Assembly (NCBI RefSeq): GCF_900156155.1
Contig: NZ_FTMD01000002.1
Location: 124,001-188,000 of the forward strand
Direction of reading: 5' to 3'
DNA from: Aromatoleum tolulyticum
Lineage (GTDB): Bacteria > Pseudomonadota > Gammaproteobacteria > Burkholderiales > Rhodocyclaceae
Length of the DNA: 64,000 bases
Each line of letters starts with the position of its first letter. Position 1 is the first letter of the stretch. The notes under the pieces were generated by a model, which saw only the letters and a list, made by a program, of their open reading frames with translations, had not been told where the DNA came from and made no database searches. The translations under genes were made by a program, and so were the position numbers. This document shows, piece by piece, positions 34,622 through 44,604 of this stretch.

Positions 34622-35161
34622 ATGAGCGCCCTCGCCCGTCTCGTCCGCCACCTTTGGCTGGATGCCGGCGATGCCCGACGGGCGGTCGGGCAGGACGCAC
34701 TGCTGCGCCTCGAGGCGCGCGTGCGCGAAAGCGAACGGCAGCACACCGGCGAGATCTGCCTGTGCGTCGAGGCCAGTCTTCCGCTGAGCTATCTGTGGCG
34801 CCACCTCAAGGGGGCCCCGATCGCCACCGTCGTGCGGGAACGCGCCGTGACGCAGTTCGGAAAGCTGCGCGTGTGGGACACCGAACTCAACAACGGCGTC
34901 CTGATCTACCTGCAACTCGCCGAACACCGCATCGAGATCGTGGCCGACCGTGCCGTGGCGCGGAACGTGAGCGACGCCGAGTGGCAGCGCATGATCGCCG
35001 AGGCCACGCCCGAATTCAGGGCCGGCCGCTACGAGGAAGGCTTGGGGCGCGCGATCGACGCCGTCAGCGCGGTACTCCGCACCGCCTTTCCCGCGACGGA
35101 TACGGGCGACGACGGCACCGGGCAGGTGAACGAGTTGCCGAACCGACCCGTCCTGCGCTGA
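34622..35161 (+). CDS. TPM-domain protein, second copy
   Basis: About 179 residues, a TPM/DUF477 domain without a signal peptide or membrane helix: ALLRLEARVRESERQHTGEICLCVEASLPLSYLW, then NNGVLIYLQLAEHRIEIVADRAVARNV and MIAEATPEFRAGRYEEGLGRAIDAV. This is the usual third member of lemA-TPM-TPM operons. ATG at 34622 is chosen because GGGGGA then has a 6-nt spacing; 34616 is the alternative. Function unknown. Confidence 0.85.
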   Translation: MSALARLVRHLWLDAGDARRAVGQDALLRLEARVRESERQHTGEICLCVEASLPLSYLWRHLKGAPIATVVRERAVTQFGKLRVWDTELNNGVLIYLQLAEHRIEIVADRAVARNVSDAEWQRMIAEATPEFRAGRYEEGLGRAIDAVSAVLRTAFPATDTGDDGTGQVNELPNRPVLR

Positions 35162-35182
35162 CCCGCACTCTCGCTGCGTCAC

Positions 35183-35539
35183 CTACCCGCGCAGCGCCCG
35201 CCACGCGAGCAGCAGCCAGCCGGCGATCAGCAGCGTGCCGCCTATCGGGGTGATCATCCCCAGCACGCGCCATCCGCTCAGCGCCATCACGTACAGGCTG
35301 CCGGAAAAGACGAGCGTCCCGAGCACGAGCAGGACTGCCACGGGGCCCGTATTCGGCAACCGCCAGGCGCCGAGCGCGAGGAGCCCGGTCGCGTGCCACA
35401 TCTGGTATTGCACGGCAGTGCTCCACCATCCGAGTTCTGCGGCGCCGAGCACGTTGCGCAGACCGTGAGCCCCGAAGGCCCCGAGGGCCACGCCCAGTCC
35501 CGCGAGCAGGCTGCCCGCGATCAGAATGAATCGATTCAT
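35183..35539 (-). CDS. DUF423 small membrane protein
   Basis: A 118-residue inner-membrane protein with four helices and family motifs GVALGAFGAHGLRN, WSTAVQYQMWHATGLLALG and LVFSGSLYVMALSG, then MITPIGGTLLIAGWLLLAW. The length is the usual family size. The function of DUF423 (YgdD-like) proteins is not established. The start at 35539 is preferred; ATG at 35554 is possible. It lies downstream of the chemoreceptor on the same strand but after hairpins, so it may be separately transcribed. Confidence 0.88.
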   Translation of the reverse strand: MNRFILIAGSLLAGLGVALGAFGAHGLRNVLGAAELGWWSTAVQYQMWHATGLLALGAWRLPNTGPVAVLLVLGTLVFSGSLYVMALSGWRVLGMITPIGGTLLIAGWLLLAWRALRG

Positions 35540-35594
35540 GGTTTGCTGAAGCATCGCGTTTCCGCACGACACGCGCCGCGCGGCAGAGTGCCGG

Positions 35595-35639
35595 CCGATG
35601 CGCAGGCATCGGACAAGCTGAAGGCGGATAGTGTCCGCC
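35595..35639 (-). terminator. Two hairpins between the chemoreceptor and DUF423 genes
   Basis: CCGATGC-GCAG-GCATCGG (35595-35612) and GGCGGA-TAGTG-TCCGCC (35623-35639) are adjacent perfect stems. Neither has a clear T-run on the minus strand. They could end the chemoreceptor transcript or act as processing signals. Confidence 0.35.
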
Positions 35640-35708
35640 GCCCTCGTCGTCCGCGCAATGGCCCACCGCTACGGGGCGTCCGGCGCGGGCACTCGCGTCC
35701 CGAACCGG

Positions 35709-37712
35709 TCAGACGCGCAGGCCCGACACCGCATGCCGCAGTCCGCCGGAAAGCAGCTGCAGTTCGTCGATGATGCTGCCCGTGTGACGTGCGGCGGCGT
35801 GGTTTTCGTCCGCCATCGCCGACATGCGCTCGATGCTGCGCGCGATGTCGGTGCTGACCTCGGTCTGCGCGCGCGTTGCATCGACGATCTCGCTCATGAA
35901 GTTCGCGGAGCGCGATACCTCGTCGTGGATGGAATCGAGCGCCTCGCGGACCCTCGAGAAGCTCGCCGAACTCGCACCCACGCGGTCGCTGCCCTCGCGG
36001 ATGCTGGCGACCACGTCCTGTATGCCGGCGCGCATCTCGCGGATCGTTCCACCGATCTCGCGCGTGGATTTTCCGGTACGGTCCGCGAGCTTGCGGACTT
36101 CGTCCGCGACCACCGCGAAGCCGCGCCCTAATTCGCCGGCCCGCGCCGCCTCGATCGCGGCGTTCAGCGCGAGCAGGTTGGTCTGGTCGGCGATCTCGGA
36201 GATCACGCCCACGACCTGATCCACGTTGCGCGATCGCTCTTCCAGCGCGAGCACGGCGTCGACCGCCCGCGAGATGTCTTCGACGACGCGCTGCATCTCC
36301 GCCTTTGCCCGGTCCGCGACGTCGCGCCCTTCGGCGGAGAGATCCGCCGCCTGGCGCACGATGCGGCTCGTGTCCTCGGCGTGCGCGGCCACCTCCTGCA
36401 CGCTGACCGCGAGTTGCTGCACGGAGCTGGACGAGCTCGCCGCGGTTTCGCTTTGCCGGCCCGAGGCGGTGGTCACCAGTCCGATCTGGTCGGTCAGGAT
36501 GCCGGCAGCGGATTGCGTGTCGCCCGCGGCGGCCGCGACCTTGCCGATGAGTTCGGCAAAACTCCGCGCCATCGTGTTGAACCCGTCGCCGACGTGACCG
36601 ATCTCGTCGCGCGTCCGCAGCTCGACGCGGGTCCGGAGATCCCCTGCGGTCATCGAGCGGACGGCGCGTTCGAGTTCCCCGATGGAGCCGATGATCGACG
36701 AATAGGCACCGGCGAAGATCCAGCCGATCAGCACGATGCTCGCGCCGAATACGATCAGGCTCGCGTTGAAGCTCGTCCGCGCCCTGGCTTCGGCCGCTGC
36801 CATCAGCCCGTCGATGCCCGGGACGAGCGTCGCACCGAAGGCCATGGCCGCATCGAGGGCCGCGCTGCCCTTGGCATGGAAGTCGGCCGCAGGAAGGTCG
36901 AACTCGGTCGTGCTGATGAGCTTGGTCGTGAGGAATTCCTGCAGGCCGAGGGTCGCGAGATTCAGCGTATCCAGCGGCGCTGCAAGCGTCTTGCCGGTTG
37001 CCGGGGCGATCGTGCCCGTCTTCTCGACACTCTTGCTCATCCACGTCAGGAGCGTGTCGAAGCTGCCGCGCAGCATGCTCAACGCGTCGCGCTGCGACGA
37101 ACCGATGCGGCCGCGGGCGATGAATCCGGTGCCGGTGTCGCGCGCCTGCCCGAGGTTTTGTACCAGGGGCACCAGCTGGTCGTTGAGGATGCCGGTCGCA
37201 ACCTGCACGGAGATCTCGTCCTGCAGGCCCAGCCCGCTGCGATCGACGATGGCTTCGCGCAGGCGGAACAGCTCTTCCAGCATGCGCTCGTGCGCTTCGC
37301 GGACCTCGTCGGCGTCCGCGAAGCTCCGCGAAGCGAGTTCGCCCCATTGCCGGCGGATCCTGCCGCCGTCGTCGCCGGCGAGCGGATGAGCCAGAACGGA
37401 CGACGCAGCACCTTCGAACTCGCGGACCGACGCCGTAATACGCGTCTCGAGTGCCATGTCGCCGTGCGCCGCAGCGAGGGACGCAGCGAAGTGGTCCTGC
37501 ACGCTGCGCACCACTCCCAGTACCGGCATTTGCAGCGCAAGTCCCTGCCGCTGCAGGACGATGCGATCGATCGACTGCGACGCTCCATGCAGCAAAAGGG
37601 CTGTCGCGCCCGCCAGCGGCAGGGAAAACAACAGGAAGGCGCCGAGCAGCTTGTGACGGAAATTCAGGCGTCCGGCAAGCCAGATCGCAGGTTGGAGGAA
37701 TCGCTTGAGCAC
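35709..37712 (-). CDS. Methyl-accepting chemotaxis protein
   Basis: About 667 residues. A first membrane helix ([20 protein letters not shown]) is followed by a roughly 270-residue helical periplasmic sensor region. The second helix ([20 protein letters not shown]) and a HAMP domain ([24 protein letters not shown]) come next. The cytoplasmic signalling coiled-coil has the invariant hairpin [37 protein letters not shown]. It signals to CheA/CheW. No Tar-type CheR pentapeptide is at the C-terminus. The start is uncertain: GTG at 37712 gives the family-like [12 protein letters not shown]; the frame extends to a TTG at 37850. Confidence 0.92.
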   Translation of the reverse strand: MLKRFLQPAIWLAGRLNFRHKLLGAFLLFSLPLAGATALLLHGASQSIDRIVLQRQGLALQMPVLGVVRSVQDHFAASLAAAHGDMALETRITASVREFEGAASSVLAHPLAGDDGGRIRRQWGELASRSFADADEVREAHERMLEELFRLREAIVDRSGLGLQDEISVQVATGILNDQLVPLVQNLGQARDTGTGFIARGRIGSSQRDALSMLRGSFDTLLTWMSKSVEKTGTIAPATGKTLAAPLDTLNLATLGLQEFLTTKLISTTEFDLPAADFHAKGSAALDAAMAFGATLVPGIDGLMAAAEARARTSFNASLIVFGASIVLIGWIFAGAYSSIIGSIGELERAVRSMTAGDLRTRVELRTRDEIGHVGDGFNTMARSFAELIGKVAAAAGDTQSAAGILTDQIGLVTTASGRQSETAASSSSSVQQLAVSVQEVAAHAEDTSRIVRQAADLSAEGRDVADRAKAEMQRVVEDISRAVDAVLALEERSRNVDQVVGVISEIADQTNLLALNAAIEAARAGELGRGFAVVADEVRKLADRTGKSTREIGGTIREMRAGIQDVVASIREGSDRVGASSASFSRVREALDSIHDEVSRSANFMSEIVDATRAQTEVSTDIARSIERMSAMADENHAAARHTGSIIDELQLLSGGLRHAVSGLRV

Positions 37713-37852
37713 GGCCTTGAAGTCGCTGGTGGCTGATACGAACCGGGCGAGGCTAACGGGGCCGTGTGTCGTGCGTATTACGGATCGCGATCTTCGGTCG
37801 TCGGGACAGCGGCGGTGTTGCACGTCTGATGCGTGCGCGGCGCAGTCCAAGC

Positions 37853-37866
37853 TTACAAAAATGTAA
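37853..37866. promoter_or_regulatory. TTACA-N4-TGTAA dyad, CopR/CzcR-like metal-response box
   Basis: A perfect 14-bp palindrome TTACAAAAATGTAA in an AT-rich island about 150 bp before the RND efflux operon. Response regulators of the CopR/CzcR/IrlR group recognise TTACA-type dyads, so this is a plausible metal-induction site. It also lies upstream of the divergent chemoreceptor gene. Confidence 0.6.
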
Positions 37867-38014
37867 TTTACCCGTCAGGGTCTCGTTTGCCCGCGGCAAG
37901 CATCATCGCCCACCTCATCCACACTTGCGCGGAACGGCCGCGTTCGCCCACGCCGTCATGCCATTGCGTTCCGCCCCTTCTTCCGCTCCGCACTCCCGAC
38001 GCCAAGCGAATCGC

Positions 38015-39232
38015 ATGCGCTGGGGCATGCTCGTCGCGATCGCCGTCTCGTCTTCGCTGGCCGCCCAGCAGCCGGATTCCCGATCCGGTGGCGACGGCTC
38101 CGTCACGATCCGCGCCGTCGTCGCGGCCGCATGGCAGCGCAGCGCCGCGTCGCGCGCGACCGAGGCGCGGCGCGAACTTGCGGACGCACGACGCAACGCG
38201 GCGAGCGGCTGGATGGCGAGCCCACCGAGTCTCACGCTGGTGCACACATCCGATCGCCTGAATCGCAACGACGGGATGCGCGAAGTCGAGGCCGAGCTCG
38301 AAGTGCCGCTGCGCACGCCCGGCGTACGTGCCGCAGGCGCGGCCACTGCCGAGGCGGAAGCCGCGGCGCTCGAAGGCGATCTCGCCTCTGCCCGGCTTCG
38401 CATTGCCGCCGAGGTGCGCGAAGCCGTATGGTCGCTGCGGCTGGCCCGCAACGATCTCGACGCGAACGAACGCCGCGTCGCGCAGACGGAAGCGCTCGCC
38501 GCGGACGTCGAACGCCGCGTTCGTGCCGGCGATCTGGCTCGTGTCGACGCCAACACTGCACACGCGGCCGTGCTGGTCGCGAAGGCGGCCCTGGCCGAGG
38601 TAGTGGCGCGCGTACGGCGCGAGCAACGGCTCTACGAGGCGCTGACCGGTGTCGTGCGGGTGCCGGCAGATACGGAGCCGGCGCCCGAGACGGGCGACCT
38701 CGAAGCCCATCCGGTGTTGATCGCGGCGCGCGGCGCGGCAGACCTGGCGCGCGCCCGGCTGCACGAGGCGGGCACTGCGACGCGCGACAGCCCGGAGCTG
38801 ATCCTCGGCATGAAGCGCGAGCGCGGCGACTTCGGCGAGCGCTACGCGAACACGACGAGTGTCGGCGTGCGTCTGCCCTTCGGTTCCGATGCACGCAACC
38901 GGCCTCTGATCGGCGCGGCGAACGCGGAGCTCATCGAGGCCGAGACGACTGCCACGCTGCAGCGCGAGCGCCTGAACGCCGAGGTCGAGGCGGCCCGTGC
39001 CGACGTCGAGCTGGCCAGACAAGCCGAGACCTTTGCCGCCGAGCGGGCCCGTCTTGCCGCCGACAGCCGGCAACTCCTGGTCAAGGCATTCGAATTCGGA
39101 CAGATCGACCTTCCCGCGCGCTTGCGTGCGGAAAACGACGCATTCGACGCCGAGCTCGCGCTCGGCCGCGCACGCCTCGAATCCGGCCGCGCGGCGTCCC
39201 GACTGAAACAAGCCTACGGATTGCTTCCATGA
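38015..39232 (+). CDS. CzcC-like outer-membrane factor (TolC family) of a metal RND efflux system
   Basis: About 405 residues. A short signal peptide (GMLVAIAVSSSLAAQ) precedes two repeats of long amphipathic helices with strand regions (LTLVHTSDRLNRNDGM; TTSVGVRLPFG), the TolC pattern. In CzcCBA-type pumps this trimer forms the outer-membrane exit duct. The start at 38015 is chosen for the signal peptide; an in-frame ATG at 37958 would add 19 residues. It begins an operon with a His-rich protein, adaptor and RND pump, all overlapping or closely spaced. Confidence 0.8.
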   Translation: MRWGMLVAIAVSSSLAAQQPDSRSGGDGSVTIRAVVAAAWQRSAASRATEARRELADARRNAASGWMASPPSLTLVHTSDRLNRNDGMREVEAELEVPLRTPGVRAAGAATAEAEAAALEGDLASARLRIAAEVREAVWSLRLARNDLDANERRVAQTEALAADVERRVRAGDLARVDANTAHAAVLVAKAALAEVVARVRREQRLYEALTGVVRVPADTEPAPETGDLEAHPVLIAARGAADLARARLHEAGTATRDSPELILGMKRERGDFGERYANTTSVGVRLPFGSDARNRPLIGAANAELIEAETTATLQRERLNAEVEAARADVELARQAETFAAERARLAADSRQLLVKAFEFGQIDLPARLRAENDAFDAELALGRARLESGRAASRLKQAYGLLP

Positions 39233-39792
39233 TCCCAGTAACGCATCACTTCGCGCGACGCCTCGGATCGCTGGCAGTCGCCGGCAGCCTAGTCCTCGCG
39301 ACGCCCGCTCTCGCCGGCCCCGGGCATGAGGGCGGACACGACCACGACGAGGCACAGCCCGTCGCATCCGGACCGGCGGTCCCGCGCTTCGAGGCGCACT
39401 CGGAACTGTTCGAGGTGGTCGGCGTCGTTTCGCGCGGCGCGCTGGCGCTCACGCTCGACCGCTACGCAAGCAACGAGCCTGTCCCGGATGCGCAGATCGA
39501 GCTCGAGTCGGGCAGTTTCAAGGCGCAAGGCGAATACGTTCCCGAACGCCAGCTGTATCGCTTCGCCGCCGCCCCGTTCGCCGCGCCGGGGAGCTATCCG
39601 GTGACGCTGACGATCACGGCCGGCGACGATGTCGATCTTCTTGCCGCAGACCTCGTCGTGCCGCAAGCGCAGGCAGTACCCAGCGCCGGAGCGGCTCGCA
39701 CGTCGAAGGGCGTCCTGTGGTGGGGCGCCGGCGGTGCCGCCGCGATCCTCGCACTCGCCTTCGGCCTGCGTCGCCGCCGCCCGGCGTCCTGA
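39229..39792 (+). CDS. His-rich periplasmic protein with C-terminal membrane anchor (RND operon)
   Basis: A 187-residue exported protein. The signal peptide is followed by GPGHEGGHDHDE, a metal-binding motif shared almost exactly with the adaptor encoded next. A single beta-sandwich-like domain (ALTLDRYASNEPVPDAQIELESGSFKAQGEY, then PGSYPVTLTITAGDDVDLLAADLVV) and a C-terminal helix (WWGAGGAAAILALAFGLRRRR) follow. It is coupled to the outer-membrane gene by ATGA. The sandwich may sense or buffer metal next to the pump; the family is not named with confidence. Confidence 0.7.
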   Translation: MIPVTHHFARRLGSLAVAGSLVLATPALAGPGHEGGHDHDEAQPVASGPAVPRFEAHSELFEVVGVVSRGALALTLDRYASNEPVPDAQIELESGSFKAQGEYVPERQLYRFAAAPFAAPGSYPVTLTITAGDDVDLLAADLVVPQAQAVPSAGAARTSKGVLWWGAGGAAAILALAFGLRRRRPAS

Positions 39793-39814
39793 GAACAGCC
39801 CTCGCGGAACAACC

Positions 39815-40969
39815 ATGAAGACCCTCCCCCACCCCGCGCCCGGCCGTGCGCTGACACCTTGGCTGATTCTCCCTTTCCTCGCCGTCGCCCTCGCCGTCCC
39901 GGCCTTCGCGGGGCCGGGCCACGACGGTGGCCACGACCACGATGAAATGCCCGTCGCGACCAATCCCGACGCGCCCAAACGCCTTCCCGACGGTTCGGTG
40001 TTCCTGCCCAAGCTGTCGCAGCGCCAGCTGGGCGTCCGTACCGTCGTCGCCGAGGCGCAGTCCCTGCCCCGGACCTGGCAATGGGTCGGCAAGGTCGTCA
40101 TGGATCCCAACGCCGGTGGCAAGGTGCAGCCGACTATCGAAGGCCGCATCGAAGCCGGACCGCGCGGCTTGCCGGTGCTCGGTCAGGCGGTGCGCAAGGG
40201 GGAAGTTCTCGCGCACGTGCGCCCGTCTGCCGGCCCGATCGAGCGCGCCGGCCAGCAGGCGCAGGCGGCCGAGTTGCGCGCCAGTCTGGATACCGCGAAG
40301 AAGCAGCTCGCCCGCCTGCAGGAGCTGGAAGGCAGCGTGCCACGCAAGGAGATCGAGGCCGCGCAGACCGAGGTGCGCAGCCAGGGCGAACGCCTCTCCG
40401 CAGTCGCCGGCAGCCTGAATACGGCGGAGGCGCTCGTCGCCCCCGTGTCGGGCGTCATCGCCGCAAGCAATGTGGTCACGGGCCAGGTCGTGGAGGCACG
40501 CGAAGTGCTGTTCGAGATCGTCGACCCCGCCCGCCTGCAGGTCGAAGCCATCGCGCACGACGTCACGCAGGCTGACGGCGTCGCGCAGGCCTCGGCCTCC
40601 GTCGACGGCGGGCGGACCACCTTTCCGCTGACATGGGTCGGCGCCGGCCGGGCGCTGCGCGAACAGAGCCTGCCGGTGCTGTTCCGTACCGTCGCGGGCA
40701 AGGCGCCGCCGCTCGCCGTCGGGCAGCCGCTGCAGGTCGTCGTGCAGTCGCGCGAGCAGATCACCGGCATCCCTGTGCCAGCCGCCGCGCTGGTGAAGAA
40801 TCCTGCGAACCAGGAGATCGTCTGGGTCCACAGCTCCGCCGAACGTTTCGTGCCGCGCACCGTGCGCCAGCATCCGCTCGATGGCGCGACCGTCACCATC
40901 ACCGATGGGCTTGCCGCCGGCGACCGGGTCGTCGTGCAGGGCGCAGCCCTCGTGAACCAGGTGCGCTGA
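39815..40969 (+). CDS. RND efflux periplasmic adaptor, CzcB/CusB-like, with His-rich N-terminus
   Basis: About 384 residues. The signal peptide is followed by GPGHDGGHDHDE. The membrane-fusion core has the lipoyl-like halves (GKVVMDPNAGGKVQPTIEGRIE and VAPVSGVIAASNVVTGQVVEAREVLFEIVD), an alpha-hairpin of about 60 residues between them, and C-terminal barrel and proximal domains (GIPVPAAALV...VHSSAERFVPRTV...DGLAAGDRVVVQGAALV). It links the inner-membrane pump to the outer-membrane factor. The His stretch probably binds divalent metal. Confidence 0.88.
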   Translation: MKTLPHPAPGRALTPWLILPFLAVALAVPAFAGPGHDGGHDHDEMPVATNPDAPKRLPDGSVFLPKLSQRQLGVRTVVAEAQSLPRTWQWVGKVVMDPNAGGKVQPTIEGRIEAGPRGLPVLGQAVRKGEVLAHVRPSAGPIERAGQQAQAAELRASLDTAKKQLARLQELEGSVPRKEIEAAQTEVRSQGERLSAVAGSLNTAEALVAPVSGVIAASNVVTGQVVEAREVLFEIVDPARLQVEAIAHDVTQADGVAQASASVDGGRTTFPLTWVGAGRALREQSLPVLFRTVAGKAPPLAVGQPLQVVVQSREQITGIPVPAAALVKNPANQEIVWVHSSAERFVPRTVRQHPLDGATVTITDGLAAGDRVVVQGAALVNQVR

Positions 40970-40978
40970 GGACGACTC

Positions 40979-43900
40979 ATGTTCGACTGGCTCGTCAATC
41001 AATCCCTGCGCAACCGCCTGCTGGTGCTCGCGCTCGCCGCGGTGATGATGCTCTACGGCGGCATGACGCTGGTGCGCACGCCGGTCGATGTCTTCCCCGA
41101 CCTCAACCGCCCGCAGGTCACGCTGCAGGTCGAGGCCGGCGGCATGGCCCCGGAGGAAGTCGAGCAGCTCATCACGATCCCGCTCGAAGTCTCGATGAGC
41201 GGCCTGCCCGGCGTGAGTGCGGTGCGCTCGGTATCTTCGGTCGGTCTCGCTTTCGTGTATGTGAGCTTCGACTGGGGCGTCGACATCTACCGTGCGCGGC
41301 AGATGGTGAACGAACGCTTCACCACGGTGCGCGACCAGCTGCCCGCCGGTATCGAGCACGTCGCGATGGGGCCGATCAGCTCGATCATGGGCGAGATCCT
41401 GCTGATCGCGATCCCGATCGACCCTTTGAGGATCGACCCGATGGCCACGCGCGAATACGCCGATTTCGTGCTGCGCCCGCGCCTGCTCTCGGTCCCCGGC
41501 GTCGCCCAGGCGATCCCCATCGGCGGCGAGGTGCGACAGTACCAGGTGCAGCCCGACACCGCGCGCATGGCCGCGCTGGGCGTCACCATCGACGACATCG
41601 CAGGCGCGCTGAAGGGCTTTTCCGCCAACACCAGCGGCGGCTTCCTCGAACTCAATGCGCGCGAATACCTGATCCGCCACATCGGCCACACCACCCGCCT
41701 CGCAGACCTCGAACGCCTGCCGGTCGCCGTCCGCGACGGCCGCAGCATCCTGCTCAAGCAGGTCGCCGCGGTCGCCTTCGCGCCCGCGATCAAGCGCGGC
41801 GATGCGGGTTTCAACGGCCAGCCGGCGGTGATCCTGTCGGTGCAGAAGCAGCCCGACGCCGACACCGTGAAGCTCACGCGCGAGATCGAATCCGCGCTCG
41901 ACGAGCTGAAGAAGTCCCTGCCCGCCGGCATGGACGCGCCGCGCGTGACCTTCCGCCAGGCCAACTTCATCGAATCCTCGATCGGCAACCTGCAGGGCAA
42001 GCTCGTCGCCGCCTCGGCCATCGTCGCGGTGGTGCTCTACCTCTTCCTCGCCAACCTGCGCACGACGCTGATCTCGCTCGTCGCGATCCCGGCCTCCATC
42101 CTCACGACCGTGCTGGTGTTCCGCTACTTCGGCATGTCGATCAACACGATGACGCTGGGCGGGCTGGCGATCGCGATCGGCGAGCTCGTCGACGACGCGG
42201 TCGTCGGCGTCGAGAACGTGCTGCGGCGACTCAAGCAGGAGCGCCGGCGCGGCGCCGAGGGCCACGCCCGCCTGAACCCGCTCGAACTGATCGGCAAGGC
42301 CACGCTGGAAGTGCGCTCGGCGATCGTGTACGCGACCTTCATCATCGTGCTCGTGTTCGTGCCCCTGTTCGCGCTGCCCGGTATCGAAGGGCGGCTATTC
42401 ATGCCGCTGGGGATCGCCTACATCACCTCCATCCTCGCCTCGATGCTGGTGTCCGTGACGCTCACGCCGGTGATGGCGTTCTACCTCCTGCCGCGCATGA
42501 AGAGCCTGGATCACGGCGACACGCGGCTGGTGCACTGGCTCAAGAAGCGTTACGCCGCGGCGCTGGAATGGAGCTTCGACCACGCCCGCACGCTGCTCGC
42601 CGCCGCGGCCGTCGCGGTCGCCGCCGCGCTGGCGCTGGTGCCCTTCTTCCCGACAACCTTCCTGCCACCTTTCAACGAGGGCACGGTGCTGGTCGGCCTG
42701 CGCCTGAACCCGGGCACCACGCTCACCGAGTCGGTACGCATCGCGACGCAGGCCGAGCACCTCATTCGCGAGGTGCCGGAAGTGGTGCACGTCGGCCGCC
42801 GTTCGGGCCGCGCCGAGATGGACGAACATGCCGAGGGCGTGCATTCGTCCGAGCTGGACATCGCGCTGCGCCCGGGCGAGCGCCCGCTCGACGCGGTGTA
42901 TGCCGACATCCGCGAACGCCTCGCGAGCCTGCCGGCGGCGATCGGCATCGGCCAGCCGATCAGCCATCGCATCGACCACCTGCTCTCCGGCGTGCGTGCG
43001 CAGATCGCGATCAAGGTCTTCGGCGACGACCTCGACACGCTGCGCGCCCAGGCCGATGCCCTGCGCGGCCGCCTCGCCGGCATCGAGGGCCTGGCCGACC
43101 TCGAGATCGAAAAGCAGGTGCTCACGCCGCAGATCAAGGTGCGCGTCGACTTCGACGCCGCCGAGGCCTACGGCCTGCCGCCGTCGAAACTGCTCGAGGA
43201 GCTGAAGATGCTGGTCGACGGCGAACGCATCACGCAGGTCATCGAAGGCAACCGCCGCTTCAACCTGGTGCTGCGCCTGCCCGATGCCGCACGCTCGGTG
43301 GACGGCCTCGCCAACGTCCTGATCGACACGCCGAACGGTCGCGTGCCGCTATCGAAGCTCGCGCGCATCGACGAATCCGACGGCCCCAACCAGATCAGCC
43401 GCGACGACGGCAAACGACGCATCGTGCTGTCCGCCAACGCGTCGCAACGCCCGCTGTCGGACGTCATTGCCGATATCCGCAAGGTCATCGCCGATACGCC
43501 GCTGCCGGAAGGTTACTTCATCGACCTGGGCGGCCAGTTCGAGGCGCAGGAGGAATCCAGCCGCCTGATCGGCCTGCTGTCGCTGGTCTCCGCCGCGATG
43601 GTGTTCCTCGTCCTCTACAGCCGCTACAAGAGCACCGCGCTCGCACTGATGATCATGGCGAACATCCCCCTCGCGCTGGTCGGCTCGGTGATCGGCCTGT
43701 GGCTGTCCGGCCAGCCGCTGTCGGTCGCGGCGCTGATCGGCTTCATCACGCTCGCCGGCATCTCGACGCGCAACGGCATCCTCAAGGTCAGCCACTACAT
43801 CAACCTGTGCGCCTTCGAGGACGAGAAATTCGACCGCCACATGCTCGTGCGCGGCTCGCTCGAACGGCTGACGCCTGTGCTGATGACCGCGCTCGTCGCC

Positions 43901-44098
43901 GCCTTCGCGCTCGCCCCGCTGCTGTTCGAGGCCGAACAACCGGGCACCGAGATCCTGCATCCCGTCGCCGTGGTGATCTTCTCGGGCCTGATCAGCTCGA
44001 CGCTGCTCGATACCTTCGTGACGCCCGCAATGGTCTGGATCTTCGGGCGCAAGCCGATGGAGCGTCTCGTCGCCGATTCGGGCGGCGAGGCGTATTGA
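40979..44098 (+). CDS. Heavy-metal RND efflux pump, CzcA/CusA-type
   Basis: A 1039-residue inner-membrane proton/metal antiporter with the two-fold RND plan: helix 1 near [15 protein letters not shown], then a large periplasmic porter/docking region, helices 2-6, a second periplasmic region and helices 7-12. The fourth-helix charge cluster reads [25 protein letters not shown], with two Asp and flanking Glu that form the proton relay. It differs from the DFGMIVDGAVVIVEN of CzcA and the DIGTMVDASIVMIEN style of CusA, so the metal class is uncertain. It follows its adaptor at 9 bp. Confidence 0.92.
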   Translation: MFDWLVNQSLRNRLLVLALAAVMMLYGGMTLVRTPVDVFPDLNRPQVTLQVEAGGMAPEEVEQLITIPLEVSMSGLPGVSAVRSVSSVGLAFVYVSFDWGVDIYRARQMVNERFTTVRDQLPAGIEHVAMGPISSIMGEILLIAIPIDPLRIDPMATREYADFVLRPRLLSVPGVAQAIPIGGEVRQYQVQPDTARMAALGVTIDDIAGALKGFSANTSGGFLELNAREYLIRHIGHTTRLADLERLPVAVRDGRSILLKQVAAVAFAPAIKRGDAGFNGQPAVILSVQKQPDADTVKLTREIESALDELKKSLPAGMDAPRVTFRQANFIESSIGNLQGKLVAASAIVAVVLYLFLANLRTTLISLVAIPASILTTVLVFRYFGMSINTMTLGGLAIAIGELVDDAVVGVENVLRRLKQERRRGAEGHARLNPLELIGKATLEVRSAIVYATFIIVLVFVPLFALPGIEGRLFMPLGIAYITSILASMLVSVTLTPVMAFYLLPRMKSLDHGDTRLVHWLKKRYAAALEWSFDHARTLLAAAAVAVAAALALVPFFPTTFLPPFNEGTVLVGLRLNPGTTLTESVRIATQAEHLIREVPEVVHVGRRSGRAEMDEHAEGVHSSELDIALRPGERPLDAVYADIRERLASLPAAIGIGQPISHRIDHLLSGVRAQIAIKVFGDDLDTLRAQADALRGRLAGIEGLADLEIEKQVLTPQIKVRVDFDAAEAYGLPPSKLLEELKMLVDGERITQVIEGNRRFNLVLRLPDAARSVDGLANVLIDTPNGRVPLSKLARIDESDGPNQISRDDGKRRIVLSANASQRPLSDVIADIRKVIADTPLPEGYFIDLGGQFEAQEESSRLIGLLSLVSAAMVFLVLYSRYKSTALALMIMANIPLALVGSVIGLWLSGQPLSVAALIGFITLAGISTRNGILKVSHYINLCAFEDEKFDRHMLVRGSLERLTPVLMTALVAAFALAPLLFEAEQPGTEILHPVAVVIFSGLISSTLLDTFVTPAMVWIFGRKPMERLVADSGGEAY

Positions 44099-44148
44099 AC
44101 GACCTCCCCCCTTCATCCGCCCCAGCATCGACATCAAAGGAGAAACCG

Positions 44149-44529
44149 ATGAAATCACTCAACACCCTGGTCGCCGCCATCGCGATCCTGTCCGCCCCCG
44201 CCGTCTTCGCCGGTGCGGGTCACGACCTGACACCCCGGCACGGCGGCGCCGTCGTCGAGGTCAAGGATGTGGTGTATGAACTGGTCGCGACGCCCGAGGC
44301 CCTGACGCTGTATCTCGACGATCACGGCAGGAAGGTCGACACGACCGGCGGCACGGCGAAAGTCACGCTGCTGAACGGTGCCGAGAAAACCGAAGCCAAC
44401 CTCGCCCCGGCCGGCGACAACAAGCTCGAAGCCAACGGCGCGTTCAAGGTCGGTTCGGGCACCAAGGCGGTGGCGGTGGTCACGCTCGCCGGCAAGGCGC
44501 CGGCGACGGCGCGGTTTTCGATCAAGTAG
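44149..44529 (+). CDS. Small periplasmic protein closing the RND operon
   Basis: A 126-residue exported protein with a signal peptide ending AVFAGAGHDLTPRHGG; the His cluster at the mature N-terminus is a likely metal site. A beta-rich domain follows (VYELVATPEALTLYLDDHGRKVDTTGGTAKVTLL, ANGAFKVGSGTKAVAVVTL). AAAGGAG lies 6 nt before the ATG. It is the last gene of the efflux operon before a strong terminator. It may be a CusF-like metal chaperone by position, but its sequence lacks the CusF motif. Family not firmly recognised. Confidence 0.75.
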   Translation: MKSLNTLVAAIAILSAPAVFAGAGHDLTPRHGGAVVEVKDVVYELVATPEALTLYLDDHGRKVDTTGGTAKVTLLNGAEKTEANLAPAGDNKLEANGAFKVGSGTKAVAVVTLAGKAPATARFSIK

Positions 44530-44566
44530 GTCGGTCCCGCGGGGCGCGCCGCCCCACGACCGACGG

Positions 44567-44592
44567 CGCCCGCCCCGACTACGGGGCGGGCG
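44567..44592. terminator. Strong bidirectional terminator hairpin
   Basis: CGCCCGCCCCG (44567-44577) pairs perfectly with CGGGGCGGGCG (44582-44592) around an ACTA loop, then TTCTCC. It separates the convergent efflux operon and MFS gene. Confidence 0.85.
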
Positions 44593-44604
44593 TTCTCCGC
44601 AGTC

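Noticed and set aside
39614..42265. A long minus-strand open frame opposite the RND adaptor and pump
   Set aside because: Low-complexity His/Asp/Arg composition and antisense to clearly coding genes; no domain.
40633..44529. A very long plus-strand open frame (about 1300 codons) across the RND genes
   Set aside because: It is an Arg/Ala-rich shadow frame of the pump gene, a high-GC artefact. The true frame at 40979-44098 has RND motifs.
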